A DNA stretch of 64,000 nucleotides. Origin: Mesobacterium_A sp034670065 (lineage in GTDB: Bacteria; Pseudomonadota; Alphaproteobacteria; Rhodobacterales; Rhodobacteraceae). Position numbers and translations under genes: made by a program. The notes beneath the pieces were generated by a model. It worked only from the letters and a program-made list of their open reading frames with translations. It ran no database searches and had not been told where the DNA came from. Below, one piece after another: positions 16,406 to 25,974 of the stretch; the stretch's first letter is position 1; each line of letters starts with the position of its first letter. The DNA lies in NCBI GenBank assembly GCA_034670065.1, contig JAXMOG010000002.1:682001-746000 (forward strand), written 5' to 3'.

Positions 16406-17830
16406 ATGTCAGACCCCGCATTTCGCCCCTTTGAAACCGCACTGGATCAGGAAAAAACGCTTTCTTTACTGCGTGATACGCTGTCAGGGGCCGAAGATGG
16501 TGAGCTGTTCTTGGAACGCCGCCGGTCAGAGGCGCTGGTTTTGGATGATGGTCGGATTAAAAACGCCAGCTACGACGCATCCGAGGGATTCGGCCTGCGC
16601 GCCGTGAAAGGTGAGGTGGCTGGCTATGCCCACGCGACCGAGATTAGCGAAAAAGCCATCCGGCGCGCGGCAGAAACGGCTCGGTTGGCAATCGGCGATG
16701 GTGGCGGCACGATGGCGCCGCCGCCCAAGGGCACGAATTCCAAGCTATATACGGATGAAGACCCGATTGCGGGTCACAGCTTTCCGGTCAAGGTCGAGAC
16801 TCTGAAAGAGATTGATGCCTTTGCGCGGGATTTGGACAGCCGCGTGGTGCAAGTTAGTGCAACAATCGCTGCATCGTTGCAGGAGGTGGCCATTTTGCGC
16901 CCCGATGGCACCTTGGTAACTGATACTCGCCCGATGACCCGTGTGAATGTTAGTGTGATTGTCGAACAGGAGGGTCGCCGCGAATCCGGTACCGCCGGTG
17001 GCGGCGGGCGCGTGACGTTGGATGGTTTGCTGGAGCCGCAAGCTTGGCAATCCAAGGCGAAAGAGGCGCTGCGGGTCGCGCTTGTCAATCTGGACGCTGA
17101 ACCGGCCCCGGCGGGGGCAATGGATATTGTGCTTGGGCCGGGGTGGCCTGGTATTTTGCTTCACGAAGCCATTGGGCACGGGTTGGAAGGTGACTTTAAC
17201 CGTAAGGGCAGCAGTGCCTTTGCCGGGCTGATGGGACAACAGGTTGCTGCCAAGGGGGTGACTGTTCTGGATGATGGCACCATCCCAGATCGACGCGGGT
17301 CAATAACCGTGGATGACGAAGGCACACCGTCTGGAAAGAATGTTCTGATCGAAGACGGTGTGTTGGTCGGATACATGCAGGATAGGCAGAATGCCCGTCT
17401 GATGGGGGTAGAGCCCACCGGAAACGGGCGGCGCGAAAGCTATGCACATATTCCAATGCCGCGTATGACCAACACATTGATGATGGGTGGCACATCCGAT
17501 CCGGGTGATATTGTGGCCGATCTGAAAGATGGAATCTGGGCTGTCGGCTTTGGTGGTGGGCAGGTTGATATCACCAGCGGCAAGTTCGTCTTTTCTTGTA
17601 CCGAAGCCTATCGCGTCAAAAATGGCAAAGTGGGTGCGCCGGTCAAGGGGGCAACGTTGATCGGTGATGGTGCTTCTGCGCTGAAACGGATCAAGGCGCT
17701 TGGCAACGATATGGCCCTGGATCCGGGCATGGGCAATTGCGGAAAGCAGGGGCAATGGGTGCCCGTTGGCGTGGGGCAACCGACTGTGATGATTGGTGGC
17801 CTGACAGTTGGCGGCGCATCAACCGGTTAA
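16406..17830 (+). CDS. tldD: Metalloprotease TldD
   Basis: TldD, with TldE/PmbA, forms a zinc protease that trims modified peptides and unfolded proteins; no partner gene is in the window. The 474-residue product has the hallmark HEAIGHGLEGD zinc motif (HExxxH) and the family segments GFGLRAVKGEV, GSITVDDEGTPS, GYMQDRQNARLMG and GFGGGQVDITSG. The start at 16406 is chosen because AGAGG lies 7 bases upstream. It is transcribed away from ctaC and is followed, 94 bases on, by dprA. Confidence 0.95.
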   Translation: MSDPAFRPFETALDQEKTLSLLRDTLSGAEDGELFLERRRSEALVLDDGRIKNASYDASEGFGLRAVKGEVAGYAHATEISEKAIRRAAETARLAIGDGGGTMAPPPKGTNSKLYTDEDPIAGHSFPVKVETLKEIDAFARDLDSRVVQVSATIAASLQEVAILRPDGTLVTDTRPMTRVNVSVIVEQEGRRESGTAGGGGRVTLDGLLEPQAWQSKAKEALRVALVNLDAEPAPAGAMDIVLGPGWPGILLHEAIGHGLEGDFNRKGSSAFAGLMGQQVAAKGVTVLDDGTIPDRRGSITVDDEGTPSGKNVLIEDGVLVGYMQDRQNARLMGVEPTGNGRRESYAHIPMPRMTNTLMMGGTSDPGDIVADLKDGIWAVGFGGGQVDITSGKFVFSCTEAYRVKNGKVGAPVKGATLIGDGASALKRIKALGNDMALDPGMGNCGKQGQWVPVGVGQPTVMIGGLTVGGASTG

Positions 17831-17924
17831 AGTTTTCCCCGATTACGAGAAATTAACCACGCTTGTTCACCTCTCGTTAATCGCTTTTGATCTAGTCCTG
17901 TCTTTGCAAGAGAGTGAAGGCAGG

Positions 17925-19073
17925 ATGACCGAAGACCAATTTTCTTCCACCCACCCCCTACTCCCACCCACCACGGAAGATGATCGTCTGTCCTGGCTTC
18001 GCCTCTTGCGCTCTCGCAGGGTTGGGGTGACCACATTTTATCGGCTGATGGCCGAACATGGTGATGCAGGCGCTGCATTGGCGGCGTTGCCGGATGTGGC
18101 GTCAAAGGCCGGGGTGAGCAACTATGTGCCTTGTCCGATTGGGGTTGTCGAAGGGGAGCTGCGCGCAGGTAAACGGGCCGGCGCACAGCTGATCTGCCGG
18201 GGCGATGCCAACTATCCGTCACTGTTGGCCGAAATACCCGACGCGCCGCCCTTGTTTTGGGCCATTGGGGACACGGCGGTTTTGCAGCGTAAGATGGTGG
18301 CCATCGTCGGGGCTCGGAACGCATCATCCCTTGGCGCGCGAATGACGCGTAGTTTGGTGCAGGACTTGGGCGCAGAAGGGCACATAATAGTGTCGGGTTT
18401 GGCCCGCGGAGTTGATACCGCTGCCCACATGGCTGCACTGGCCACAGGCACCATCGCTGTTCAGGCTGGTGGGGTCGACGTCTTGTATCCTGCCGAAAAT
18501 GCTGGACTGGCCCAGGATATTGTTCGTCAGGGCGGTGTGCGGATTTCAGAAAAGCCGATGGGCTTGCAACCGATGGCCCGGCACTTTCCCGTGCGCAACA
18601 GGATCATTTCCGGGTTGGCGCGCGCCGTCGTGGTGGTTGAAGCCGCCGCGCGATCCGGCTCCCTGATCACTGCGCGCTGCGCATTGGATCAAGGCCGGGA
18701 TGTTCTGGCCGTGCCGGGGCATCCGTTTGACGCGCGGTCCGGTGGGTGCAACCTGTTGATCCGCGATGGGGCGGTTCTGGTGCGTGGCGCGCAAGACGTG
18801 ATGGAGGTTCTTGCAGACCATCCCAATACCCCAAGGGCCGCACCAAAGCCGCTTGTGGTGCCCGCCAAACCTGCACCCTCTCCGAACCTGCGCGCTGTGG
18901 CTGCGTTGCACCGGCAAATCCTTGACCGCATCAGCCCGTCACCGCTGGCAGAAGACCAACTGATCCGTGATTTGGGGGTCGCTGCAAAGGACGTTTCGCC
19001 CGTTTTGACCGACCTTGAATTGGACGGCCAGATCGTTCGCCAGCCCGGCGGATTGCTGTCGCGCGCTGTCTGA
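17925..19073 (+). CDS. dprA: DNA-processing protein DprA
   Basis: DprA loads RecA on single-stranded DNA during natural transformation. The 382-residue protein has an N-terminal SAM-like region (RLSWLRLLRSRRVGVTTFYRL), the Rossmann core (MVAIVGARNASSLGARM; VSGLARGVDTAAHMAAL; GGVDVLYPAEN; ARSGSLITARCALDQGRDVLAVPG) and a C-terminal winged helix (LDRISPSPLAEDQLIRDLG). The ATG at 17925 with GAAGGCAGG just upstream is preferred; the frame back to 17808 overlaps the end of tldD. Confidence 0.95.
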   Translation: MTEDQFSSTHPLLPPTTEDDRLSWLRLLRSRRVGVTTFYRLMAEHGDAGAALAALPDVASKAGVSNYVPCPIGVVEGELRAGKRAGAQLICRGDANYPSLLAEIPDAPPLFWAIGDTAVLQRKMVAIVGARNASSLGARMTRSLVQDLGAEGHIIVSGLARGVDTAAHMAALATGTIAVQAGGVDVLYPAENAGLAQDIVRQGGVRISEKPMGLQPMARHFPVRNRIISGLARAVVVVEAAARSGSLITARCALDQGRDVLAVPGHPFDARSGGCNLLIRDGAVLVRGAQDVMEVLADHPNTPRAAPKPLVVPAKPAPSPNLRAVAALHRQILDRISPSPLAEDQLIRDLGVAAKDVSPVLTDLELDGQIVRQPGGLLSRAV

Positions 19074-19263
19074 TTGCCGCTGAAAAGCGCTGCGACGATG
19101 GGTTCAAAACAATTCGCGGGACAGGTTAAGTTGCGGAAGACGCGCTGAAAAACTGGGTGGATCAGGCCACTTGCCAGGACCTGTTTCGCAATTGCCGCTT
19201 GCAGAAGGGGCGATCCGCAGCCATATCGGCAACCAATCATTTTCCAGAAGGTGCAGGTATTTC

Positions 19264-21834
19264 ATGCCCGTTGTCGTTGTCGAATCTCCGGCTAAAGCCA
19301 AGACAATTAACAAGTATTTAGGGTCCGATTACACGGTATTGGCATCCTATGGTCACGTCCGTGACTTGCCGGCCAAAAACGGTTCGGTTGATACGGAAAG
19401 CGATTTTGAGATGAAGTGGGAGATCGCAAACGATTCCCGCAAACACGTGGCCGCCATCGCAGAAGCGTTGAAAACAGATGACGCACTGATCCTCGCGACT
19501 GACCCGGATCGCGAAGGCGAAGCCATTTCGTGGCACCTGAAAGAAGCGTTGACCAAACGCCGGTCGATCAAGAAGTCGACAGACGTGAAGCGCGTGACCT
19601 TCAATGCTATCACCAAAGCCGCCGTGACAGAGGCAATGGCCAACCCGCGTGACATTGATGCGCCGCTGGTTGAGGCCTATCTGGCCCGCCGTGCGTTGGA
19701 CTATTTGGTTGGCTTTAACCTGTCGCCCGTTCTGTGGCGCAAATTGCCCGGAGCCCGGTCTGCCGGACGGGTGCAATCTGTTTGTCTGCGTTTGATCGTT
19801 GAACGTGAGATGGAGATCGAAGCGTTCAATCCGCGTGAATACTGGACCGTCAAAGCGTTGATGGCCACACCGCGTGGACAAGAGTATGAGGCGCGCCTTG
19901 TCACACTGGCCGGCAAAAAGCTGGACAAATATGACATTGAAAATGGCACTCAGGCCGAGATGGCCGCGCAGGCGATCAGCAGCCGTGATCTGACGATTCA
20001 GTCGGTAGAGGCGAAACCGGCCAGCCGAAACCCTTCGGCCCCGTTCATGACATCTACCTTGCAACAGGAAGCCAGCCGAAAATTCGGTATGGGCGCGCGC
20101 CAGACAATGAACGCGGCACAGCGGCTTTATGAGGCCGGTCACATTACATATATGCGGACAGACGGCATTGATATGGCGCCCGAAGCTGTTCAAGCGACAC
20201 GCGATGCGATCAAGGATCGTTACGGTGCCGAATATGTGCCGGGCAGCCCGCGCATCTACAAGAACAAGGCCAAGAACGCGCAAGAAGCGCACGAATGTAT
20301 CCGCCCAACCGAATTGACCAAGGATGCGGCGGCGCTGAAGTTGAAAGATGATGACCAGCGCAAGCTGTATGATCTGATCTGGAAACGGACCATCGCGTGC
20401 CAAATGGAAGGCGCGCGTCTGGAACGCACCACGGTCGAGATTGGCAGCGCGGATGGTCAGGTTGGTCTGCGTGCCACCGGACAAGTTGTGCTGTTTGACG
20501 GCTTCCTGCGTGTCTACGAAGAAGGCCGCGACGATGCCGTCGTCGATGATGATGAAAACCGTCTGCCACAGGTTATGCAGGGCGAAAACGCCGACAAGCG
20601 GTCTGTGACACCCGAGCAGCATTTCACCCAGCCGCCCCCCCGCTATACAGAAGCGTCGCTGGTCAAAAGGATGGAAGAGCTGGGCATTGGTCGTCCATCG
20701 ACCTATGCCAGCATCATCGGCACGATCCAGGATCGCGAATATGTGCGCCGGGACAAAAACCGCCTGATCCCCGAAGATAAGGGGCGGATCGTTACGATCT
20801 TCCTGCTCAATTTCTTTAAGCGCTATGTTGAATACGATTTCACTGCCGCGCTGGAATCCGAGCTGGATGATGTCAGTGCCGGTGAAAAAGACTACAAAGA
20901 TATTCTTAGCCGGTTCTGGCGCGACTTCAGTGCCGCGATTTCGGAAACCTCTGAGTTGCGGATCACCGAAGTGTTGGATGTGCTGGATGCAGCGCTTGCA
21001 CCGCAACTGTATCCGCCACGCGAAGACGGTTCCGATCCGCGCATCTGTCCGAAATGCGGGGCAGGGAACCTGCACCTCAAAACATCCCGTACCGGTGGTT
21101 TTGTCGGCTGTGGCAATTATCCTGAATGTACCTACACGCGGCCGATTGCCGGTGAAGGCGCCGAGGGCGACGAACGTTTGCTGGGCGAAGATGACGGCGA
21201 TGAAATCTGGCTGAAGGCTGGCCGGTTTGGCCCCTATGTTCAGCGTGGAGAGCCGACACCTGAAAACAAGAAGCCACCACGGGCCTCGTTGCCGCGCGGT
21301 TGGGACAAAGACGACATGACGCTGGATAAGGCGCTGACATTGCTCAGCTTGCCGCGCGAAATTGGTGAGCATCCAGAAGGCGGAATGATCAGTTCGAACT
21401 TTGGCCGGTTCGGCCCTTACATCATGCACCAGCTGGCTGATGAGGCCAAACCCGTCTACGCCAACCTGAAAGACCCGGCCGACGTGTTCGAAATTGGCAT
21501 GAACCGCGCTGTCGAAGTGCTGGCCGAAAAACGTGCCAATCCCGGTCGGCGCGGCAGAGCTGCTGCCAAGGCGCTGAAGGAACTGGGCGATCACCCGGAC
21601 GGCGGCGCGATGAGCGTGATGGACGGGCGGTATGGACCGTACGTGAAGTGGGAAAAGATCAACGCTACCTTGGCCAAAGGTGTGGAACCCGCTGATGTAA
21701 CTGTCGAAATGGCTGTTGAATTGTTGGCCGAAAAAGCCGGTAAAGCGGGTGCAAAAAAGAAGAAGGCGCCAGCCAAGAAACCCGCCGCCAAGAAAACAGC
21801 CGCCAAGAAAAAGCCCGCAGCCAAGAAAACCTGA
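19264..21834 (+). CDS. topA: DNA topoisomerase I
   Basis: Type IA topoisomerase that relaxes negative supercoils. The 856-residue protein begins with the Toprim domain (MPVVVVESPAKAKTINKYLG; ATDPDREGEAISWHL), has the catalytic tyrosine at about residue 296 in YMRTDG, then a four-cysteine zinc ribbon (CPKCGAGNL to CGNYPECTYTRP), repeated C-terminal domains (GRFGPYVQRGE, FGRFGPYIMHQ, DGRYGPYVKWE) and a Lys/Ala-rich tail. The start at 19264 matches the family N-terminus; the 31-residue extension upstream is rejected. A G+C-rich hairpin follows the gene. Confidence 0.97.
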   Translation: MPVVVVESPAKAKTINKYLGSDYTVLASYGHVRDLPAKNGSVDTESDFEMKWEIANDSRKHVAAIAEALKTDDALILATDPDREGEAISWHLKEALTKRRSIKKSTDVKRVTFNAITKAAVTEAMANPRDIDAPLVEAYLARRALDYLVGFNLSPVLWRKLPGARSAGRVQSVCLRLIVEREMEIEAFNPREYWTVKALMATPRGQEYEARLVTLAGKKLDKYDIENGTQAEMAAQAISSRDLTIQSVEAKPASRNPSAPFMTSTLQQEASRKFGMGARQTMNAAQRLYEAGHITYMRTDGIDMAPEAVQATRDAIKDRYGAEYVPGSPRIYKNKAKNAQEAHECIRPTELTKDAAALKLKDDDQRKLYDLIWKRTIACQMEGARLERTTVEIGSADGQVGLRATGQVVLFDGFLRVYEEGRDDAVVDDDENRLPQVMQGENADKRSVTPEQHFTQPPPRYTEASLVKRMEELGIGRPSTYASIIGTIQDREYVRRDKNRLIPEDKGRIVTIFLLNFFKRYVEYDFTAALESELDDVSAGEKDYKDILSRFWRDFSAAISETSELRITEVLDVLDAALAPQLYPPREDGSDPRICPKCGAGNLHLKTSRTGGFVGCGNYPECTYTRPIAGEGAEGDERLLGEDDGDEIWLKAGRFGPYVQRGEPTPENKKPPRASLPRGWDKDDMTLDKALTLLSLPREIGEHPEGGMISSNFGRFGPYIMHQLADEAKPVYANLKDPADVFEIGMNRAVEVLAEKRANPGRRGRAAAKALKELGDHPDGGAMSVMDGRYGPYVKWEKINATLAKGVEPADVTVEMAVELLAEKAGKAGAKKKKAPAKKPAAKKTAAKKKPAAKKT

Positions 21835-21863
21835 CATCAGCGCGATTGATTGCGCAGTACCAA

Positions 21864-21895
21864 AAGCCGCCGCGAAAGCAATTTTGCGGCGGCTT
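21864..21895 (+). terminator. Hairpin terminator after topA
   Basis: A 10-base stem, AAGCCGCCGC (21864-21873) with GCGGCGGCTT (21886-21895), lies 30 bases past the topA stop. The plus-strand tail is T-poor, while the minus-strand side ends in TTTT. It is probably a topA transcript end, but the weak U-tract lowers certainty. Confidence 0.5.
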
Positions 21896-22039
21896 GGCGT
21901 TGGTCGAACCGGATTTATTGAAACCTGAGGGCAGATCGCACGCATCTGTTCCCGTGGCACGTACTGCGGCCCGCGCTTTCGTTGACTCTCCTGCGGCAGC
22001 GCGGCAAAACCGTATGAACTGTTTCACAGGGAGAGTTCC

Positions 22040-22744
22040 ATGAAGAAAGTTTACGGCAGCGCGCAGGAGGCCTTGGATGGGCTTTTGAGCGACGGAATGC
22101 TGATCGCGGCAGGGGGATTTGGCCTTTGCGGTATACCTGAATTGCTGATCGACGCCATTGTGGAAAGTGGCGTGAAAGATTTGACCGTTGCTTCCAACAA
22201 TGCCGGCGTTGACGGTTTTGGGTTGGGCAAGCTGCTGGACACGCGCCAGATCAAAAAAATGATGTCGTCTTATGTTGGCGAAAACGCGGAATTCATGCGT
22301 CAGTATCTTTCGAATGAACTGGAACTGGAATTTAACCCTCAGGGCACATTGGCCGAGCGTATGCGCGCCGGTGGCGCAGGTATTCCGGGCTTTTACACCA
22401 AAACCGGTGTTGGCACCGTGATTGCCGAAGGCAAAGAAGTGAAATCCTGGAACGGTCAGGACTATATCCTGGAAGAGGGTATCTTTGCTGATCTGTCCAT
22501 CGTCAAAGCGTGGAAAGCCGACACCACTGGTAACGCGATTTTCCGCAAAACCGCCCGCAACTTCAATCCACCTGCTGCGATGTGTGGCAAAATCTGTGTG
22601 ATGGAAGTGGAAGAGATCGTCGAACCCGGCGAGCTGGACCCTGATCTGATTCACTTGCCCGGAATTTACGTGAATCGCCTGATCAAAGGCACTCACGAGA
22701 AGCGGATCGAACAGCGCACCGTGCGCAAGCGGGAGGAAGCATAA
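22040..22744 (+). CDS. scoA: 3-oxoacid CoA-transferase, subunit A
   Basis: Subunit A of succinyl-CoA:3-ketoacid CoA-transferase, which activates acetoacetate with CoA from succinyl-CoA. The 234-residue protein begins MKKVYGSAQEALDGLL and has the family motif IAAGGFGLCGIPELLIDAI, then TVASNNAGVDGFGLG and IPGFYTKTGVGT. A GGGAGAGTTCC stretch precedes the ATG. Its stop overlaps the scoB start (TAATG), so the two subunits are coupled. The role is likely acetoacetate or PHB breakdown. Confidence 0.94.
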   Translation: MKKVYGSAQEALDGLLSDGMLIAAGGFGLCGIPELLIDAIVESGVKDLTVASNNAGVDGFGLGKLLDTRQIKKMMSSYVGENAEFMRQYLSNELELEFNPQGTLAERMRAGGAGIPGFYTKTGVGTVIAEGKEVKSWNGQDYILEEGIFADLSIVKAWKADTTGNAIFRKTARNFNPPAAMCGKICVMEVEEIVEPGELDPDLIHLPGIYVNRLIKGTHEKRIEQRTVRKREEA

Positions 22745-23370
22745 TGCCTTGGGATCGTAACCAGATGGCGGCACGGGCCGCAGAAGAGCTGGAAGACGGC
22801 ATGTATGTGAACCTTGGCATCGGGATTCCGACGCTGGTGGCCAACTATGTTGGTGACAAGGATATCACTTTGCAGTCGGAAAACGGCATGTTGGGCATGG
22901 GCCCATTCCCGTTTGAAGGCGAAGAAGACGCAGACCTGATCAACGCAGGTAAGCAAACCATCACCGAACTGTCGCGCACGTCGTATTTTGACAGTGCGAC
23001 CAGCTTTGGCATGATCCGTGGCGGCAAGATCGCTGCGGCGATTCTGGGCGCTATGGAAGTGGCTGAAAACGGCGATCTGGCGAACTGGATGATCCCAGGG
23101 AAACTGGTCAAAGGCATGGGCGGCGCAATGGACTTGGTTGCCGGTGTTGGCCGCGTGGTTGTTGTGATGGATCACACCAACAAGCATGGTGTCAGCAAGG
23201 TTTTGAAAGACTGCACTTTGCCGCTGACCGGTAAAGGTGTTGTGGATCGTATCATCACCAATCTGGGCGTTCTGGATGTTGTCGAGGGTGGTCTGAAGAT
23301 CGTTCAATTGGCCGACGGCGTGACCGAAGAAGAACTGCGCGCCGCGACTGAGGCGACAATCGTTTCCTAA
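22744..23370 (+). CDS. scoB: 3-oxoacid CoA-transferase, subunit B
   Basis: Catalytic subunit B of the same enzyme (208 residues). The active-site glutamate that carries the CoA thioester intermediate lies in QSENGMLGMGP. Other family segments are NLGIGIPTLVANYV, SYFDSATSFGMIRGG and the VVMDHTNKHG stretch. The DUF-free compact length is typical. It follows scoA with one base of overlap. A 9-base stem without a T-run lies just past the stop. Confidence 0.95.
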   Translation: MPWDRNQMAARAAEELEDGMYVNLGIGIPTLVANYVGDKDITLQSENGMLGMGPFPFEGEEDADLINAGKQTITELSRTSYFDSATSFGMIRGGKIAAAILGAMEVAENGDLANWMIPGKLVKGMGGAMDLVAGVGRVVVVMDHTNKHGVSKVLKDCTLPLTGKGVVDRIITNLGVLDVVEGGLKIVQLADGVTEEELRAATEATIVS

Positions 23371-23375
23371 TATCA

Positions 23376-23407
23376 CAGCGCGCCGCCCCAAGTAGGTTGG
23401 CGCGCTG
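23376..23407 (+). terminator. Possible terminator hairpin after scoB
   Basis: CAGCGCGCC (23376-23384) pairs perfectly with GGCGCGCTG (23399-23407) around a 14-base loop, 5 bases after the scoB stop. No U-tract follows, so it could be Rho-linked or an mRNA 3-prime end stabiliser. The rest of the gap to 23626 shows no ORF that I can support. Confidence 0.45.
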
Positions 23408-23625
23408 CATCTGCCTGACGTGCAGACAGACACGCATCATTCCCAAAATCGATAGACTATGTTCATGCCTTTCGGCGTTTGCTGGCGTGCAGGGCCGGTG
23501 CGCGCGTGTGCTGACGGTAATTGCGAATGAATTGTTGATAGTCATTCCGAAAAATCACCATTTCATTCGTTTGCGGTTGGCCTCATTTTCCTAAACACAG
23601 AAACCGGGAAAAGGCGGGACATGTC

Positions 23626-24444
23626 ATGAGCGTCAAGCAACAGCTAAATCAACTGAAGGGCCAGTTGCGCGCATCGGGAAGAATGCCTGTTGTGTTCTTG
23701 GGGCACGGCAGCCCGATGAACGCCATAGAAGACACGGAATACGGGCGTAGCTGGGCGGCATTGGGGAAAAACCTACCGCGTCCGCAGGCGATACTCGTTG
23801 TGTCAGCACATTGGATGACACGCGGCTCCACCTTGGTGAACGTGTCTAAAACGCCCCAAACGATTCATGATTTCTACGGTTTCCCGCCCGAGCTGTTTGC
23901 ACAGCAATACCCCGCTCCCGGCGCGCCGGATGTTGCGGCAGAGGTTGTGTCGCTGTTGGCCAGTCACCACGCGCAGGGCGATGATACCTGGGGGCTTGAT
24001 CACGGCGCATGGAGTGTTCTGAAGTTTTTGTATCCGGATGCAGATGTGCCGGTGTTCCAGCTGTCCATCGACATGTCCAAAGACCTGCCGCACCATCTTG
24101 AAATCGGCGAGGCGCTAAAGGAACTGCGTGATCGCGGCGTACTGATCCTGGGGTCAGGCAACATCGTGCATAACTTGCGTGAAATGCGTTTTGGTGGGCA
24201 GCCGATCAGCTGGGCTGTTGAGTTTGATGCGCTGTTTGCTGACCGCTTGGGTGACCGAGATTTCAAAGCTTTGTCTGACCGTCAGGATTTGGGGGCTTTG
24301 TTGCGCAAGGCGCATCCGTCAGTTGACCATTACTTGCCTGCGCTGACCATCGCTGGGGCGTCGGATTCTAAAGATAATCTGTTGTTCATGAATGATAAAA
24401 TTGACATCGGATCGATTTCGATGCGCAGCTTTGTCTACTATTGA
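23626..24444 (+). CDS. ygiD: Class III extradiol ring-cleavage dioxygenase, YgiD/DODA type
   Basis: This 272-residue protein matches the 4,5-DOPA extradiol dioxygenase family: PVVFLGHGSPMNAIED near residue 22, AILVVSAHWMTRGS, GLDHGAWSVLKFLYP and the late LGSGNIVHNLRE. The His residues in these motifs bind the non-haem metal. The family opens catechol-type rings, but the physiological substrate in bacteria is often unknown. The ATG has AGGCGGG upstream. It is 9 bases from the next gene, a glutathionyl-hydroquinone reductase, and the pair suggests handling of quinols or catechols. Confidence 0.9.
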   Translation: MSVKQQLNQLKGQLRASGRMPVVFLGHGSPMNAIEDTEYGRSWAALGKNLPRPQAILVVSAHWMTRGSTLVNVSKTPQTIHDFYGFPPELFAQQYPAPGAPDVAAEVVSLLASHHAQGDDTWGLDHGAWSVLKFLYPDADVPVFQLSIDMSKDLPHHLEIGEALKELRDRGVLILGSGNIVHNLREMRFGGQPISWAVEFDALFADRLGDRDFKALSDRQDLGALLRKAHPSVDHYLPALTIAGASDSKDNLLFMNDKIDIGSISMRSFVYY

Positions 24445-24453
24445 GGTATTGAA

Positions 24454-25413
24454 ATGCTAGTGGACGGAACATGGGCCAAGGATTGGAACCCGGTACAAAA
24501 AGCAGACAAGAAAGGGCGCTTTGTTCGGCAGGTGTCCAGCTTTCGCAATTGGATCACACCAGATGGAACAGCCGGTCCGACGGGCGAAGGAGGGTTCAAG
24601 GCAGAGCCGGGCCGATACCGACTGTATGTCGCATTCATTTGCCCATGGGCATCGCGGGCATTGATGGTTCGCAGCCTCAAAGGATTGCAAGACATCATCC
24701 CTGTCACTGTTGTGGCACCAAAGCTGACGGACGAGGGTTGGCAATTTGGCGGATATCCGGGCGCCGATGAAGAGCCGCAGTTCGGGTATCGCTACATGCA
24801 TCAGCTATACACCCGCGCTGATCCTCACTTCACCGGGCGGGCAACAGTGCCGGTTCTGTGGGATATGGTGCAAGACAAAATGGTGAACAACGAAAGCGCT
24901 GACATCCTACGAATGTTGGACACCGCTTTTGAACATATCGTGCCGTCGAACATACGTTTGTATCCAGATGATCTGTCAGAACAGATCGATGCGCTGAACC
25001 CGCTTATCTATACTCAGTTGAACAACGGCGTTTACAAAGCCGGTTTCGCCTCCTCCCAACTCGCCTATGACGAGGCTGTAGAGGGTGTCTTTGCGATGTT
25101 GGACGCGTTGGAAGACCAGCTGACAGGCGATTTCTTGTTCGGCGACCGTTTTACCGAAACGGATATTCGCACATTTGTAACGCTGATCCGGTTTGACGCG
25201 GCCTATCATGGGCTCTTCAAAACCAACCGTCGCCAAATCGCGGATTATCCGCGCTTGTCAGCCTACATGGCCCGCATATTGGCGTTGCCCGGCGTCCGTG
25301 AGACAGTGAATATGGATCACATCACGCAAGGCTACTATTCGATCAAGGCCTTGAACCCGACAGGCATTGTTCCCTCTGGGCCGCGCCATATTGAACAGTT
25401 GCTGGCGGTGTAA
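24454..25413 (+). CDS. yqjG: Glutathionyl-hydroquinone reductase (ECM4/YqjG, GST omega-like)
   Basis: The 319-residue protein has the catalytic Cys63 in the CPWA motif (VAFICPWASRAL) that defines the Xi-class glutathionyl-hydroquinone reductases, and the GST C-terminal domain (LNNGVYKAGFASSQLAYDEAV, FTETDIRTFVTLIRFDAAYHGLFK). It removes glutathione from glutathionyl-hydroquinones in the cytoplasm. The ATG follows a GAGG site within the spacer after the YgiD-like gene, so the two form an operon. It ends 10 bases from the convergent apt gene. Confidence 0.93.
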   Translation: MLVDGTWAKDWNPVQKADKKGRFVRQVSSFRNWITPDGTAGPTGEGGFKAEPGRYRLYVAFICPWASRALMVRSLKGLQDIIPVTVVAPKLTDEGWQFGGYPGADEEPQFGYRYMHQLYTRADPHFTGRATVPVLWDMVQDKMVNNESADILRMLDTAFEHIVPSNIRLYPDDLSEQIDALNPLIYTQLNNGVYKAGFASSQLAYDEAVEGVFAMLDALEDQLTGDFLFGDRFTETDIRTFVTLIRFDAAYHGLFKTNRRQIADYPRLSAYMARILALPGVRETVNMDHITQGYYSIKALNPTGIVPSGPRHIEQLLAV

Positions 25414-25423
25414 CCGGGGCGGT

Positions 25424-25966
25424 TTACAGCCCTTCAAACGCGCACAGGGCGTGCACATCCATGCCCATGGCTTCCAGCTTTTGCCGTCCGCCCAGATCGG
25501 GCAGATCGATCACAAAGGCACAGCCGATAATCTCGCCCCCCAGACGTTCGATCAGTTTGATGCCTGCTTCTGCCGTACCACCGGTGGCCAGCAGGTCATC
25601 AACAACCAAAATCCGCTCGCCCGGTTGAATGGCATCGTCGTGAATTTCTACAATCGCCTCGCCGTATTCCAGGGTGTATTCTTCAGAAATCACAGCACCG
25701 GGAAGCTTGCCCTTTTTGCGGACAGGCACAAATCCAACCGACAATTGATGAGCGATCGCGCCACCCAAGATGAAACCGCGCGCTTCCAACCCCACCACCT
25801 TGTCAAAACGGATACCTGCATAGGGGTGCAACAGCTGATCAATGGCCATCCGAAATCCACGGGGATCCGCAAACAGCGTGGTCACATCGCGAAACAGAAT
25901 GCCCTCATGCGGGAAATCCACAATCGTACGGATATAGTCTTTGACGTCTTTTTTAACCGGTTTCAT
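25424..25966 (-). CDS. apt: Adenine phosphoribosyltransferase
   Basis: Apt salvages adenine to AMP using PRPP. The 180-residue protein has the PRPP loop ILVVDDLLATGGTAEAG, the family N-terminus VKDYIRTIVDFPHEGILFRDVTTL and GLEARGFILGGAIAHQL. The start at 25966 gives the normal length; the open frame continues back to 26581 only because it overlaps the LysE gene. It lies downstream of the LysE-type gene with 8 bases between them, and near mtnP, whose product releases adenine, so the two probably act in the same salvage route. Confidence 0.96.
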   Translation of the reverse strand: MKPVKKDVKDYIRTIVDFPHEGILFRDVTTLFADPRGFRMAIDQLLHPYAGIRFDKVVGLEARGFILGGAIAHQLSVGFVPVRKKGKLPGAVISEEYTLEYGEAIVEIHDDAIQPGERILVVDDLLATGGTAEAGIKLIERLGGEIIGCAFVIDLPDLGGRQKLEAMGMDVHALCAFEGL

Positions 25967-25974
25967 GGTAACCC

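Noticed and set aside
19318..21960. Very long minus-strand ORF (880 codons) under topA
   Set aside because: It is the antisense frame of topA, which is certain from its motifs; long antisense frames are common in G+C-rich DNA.
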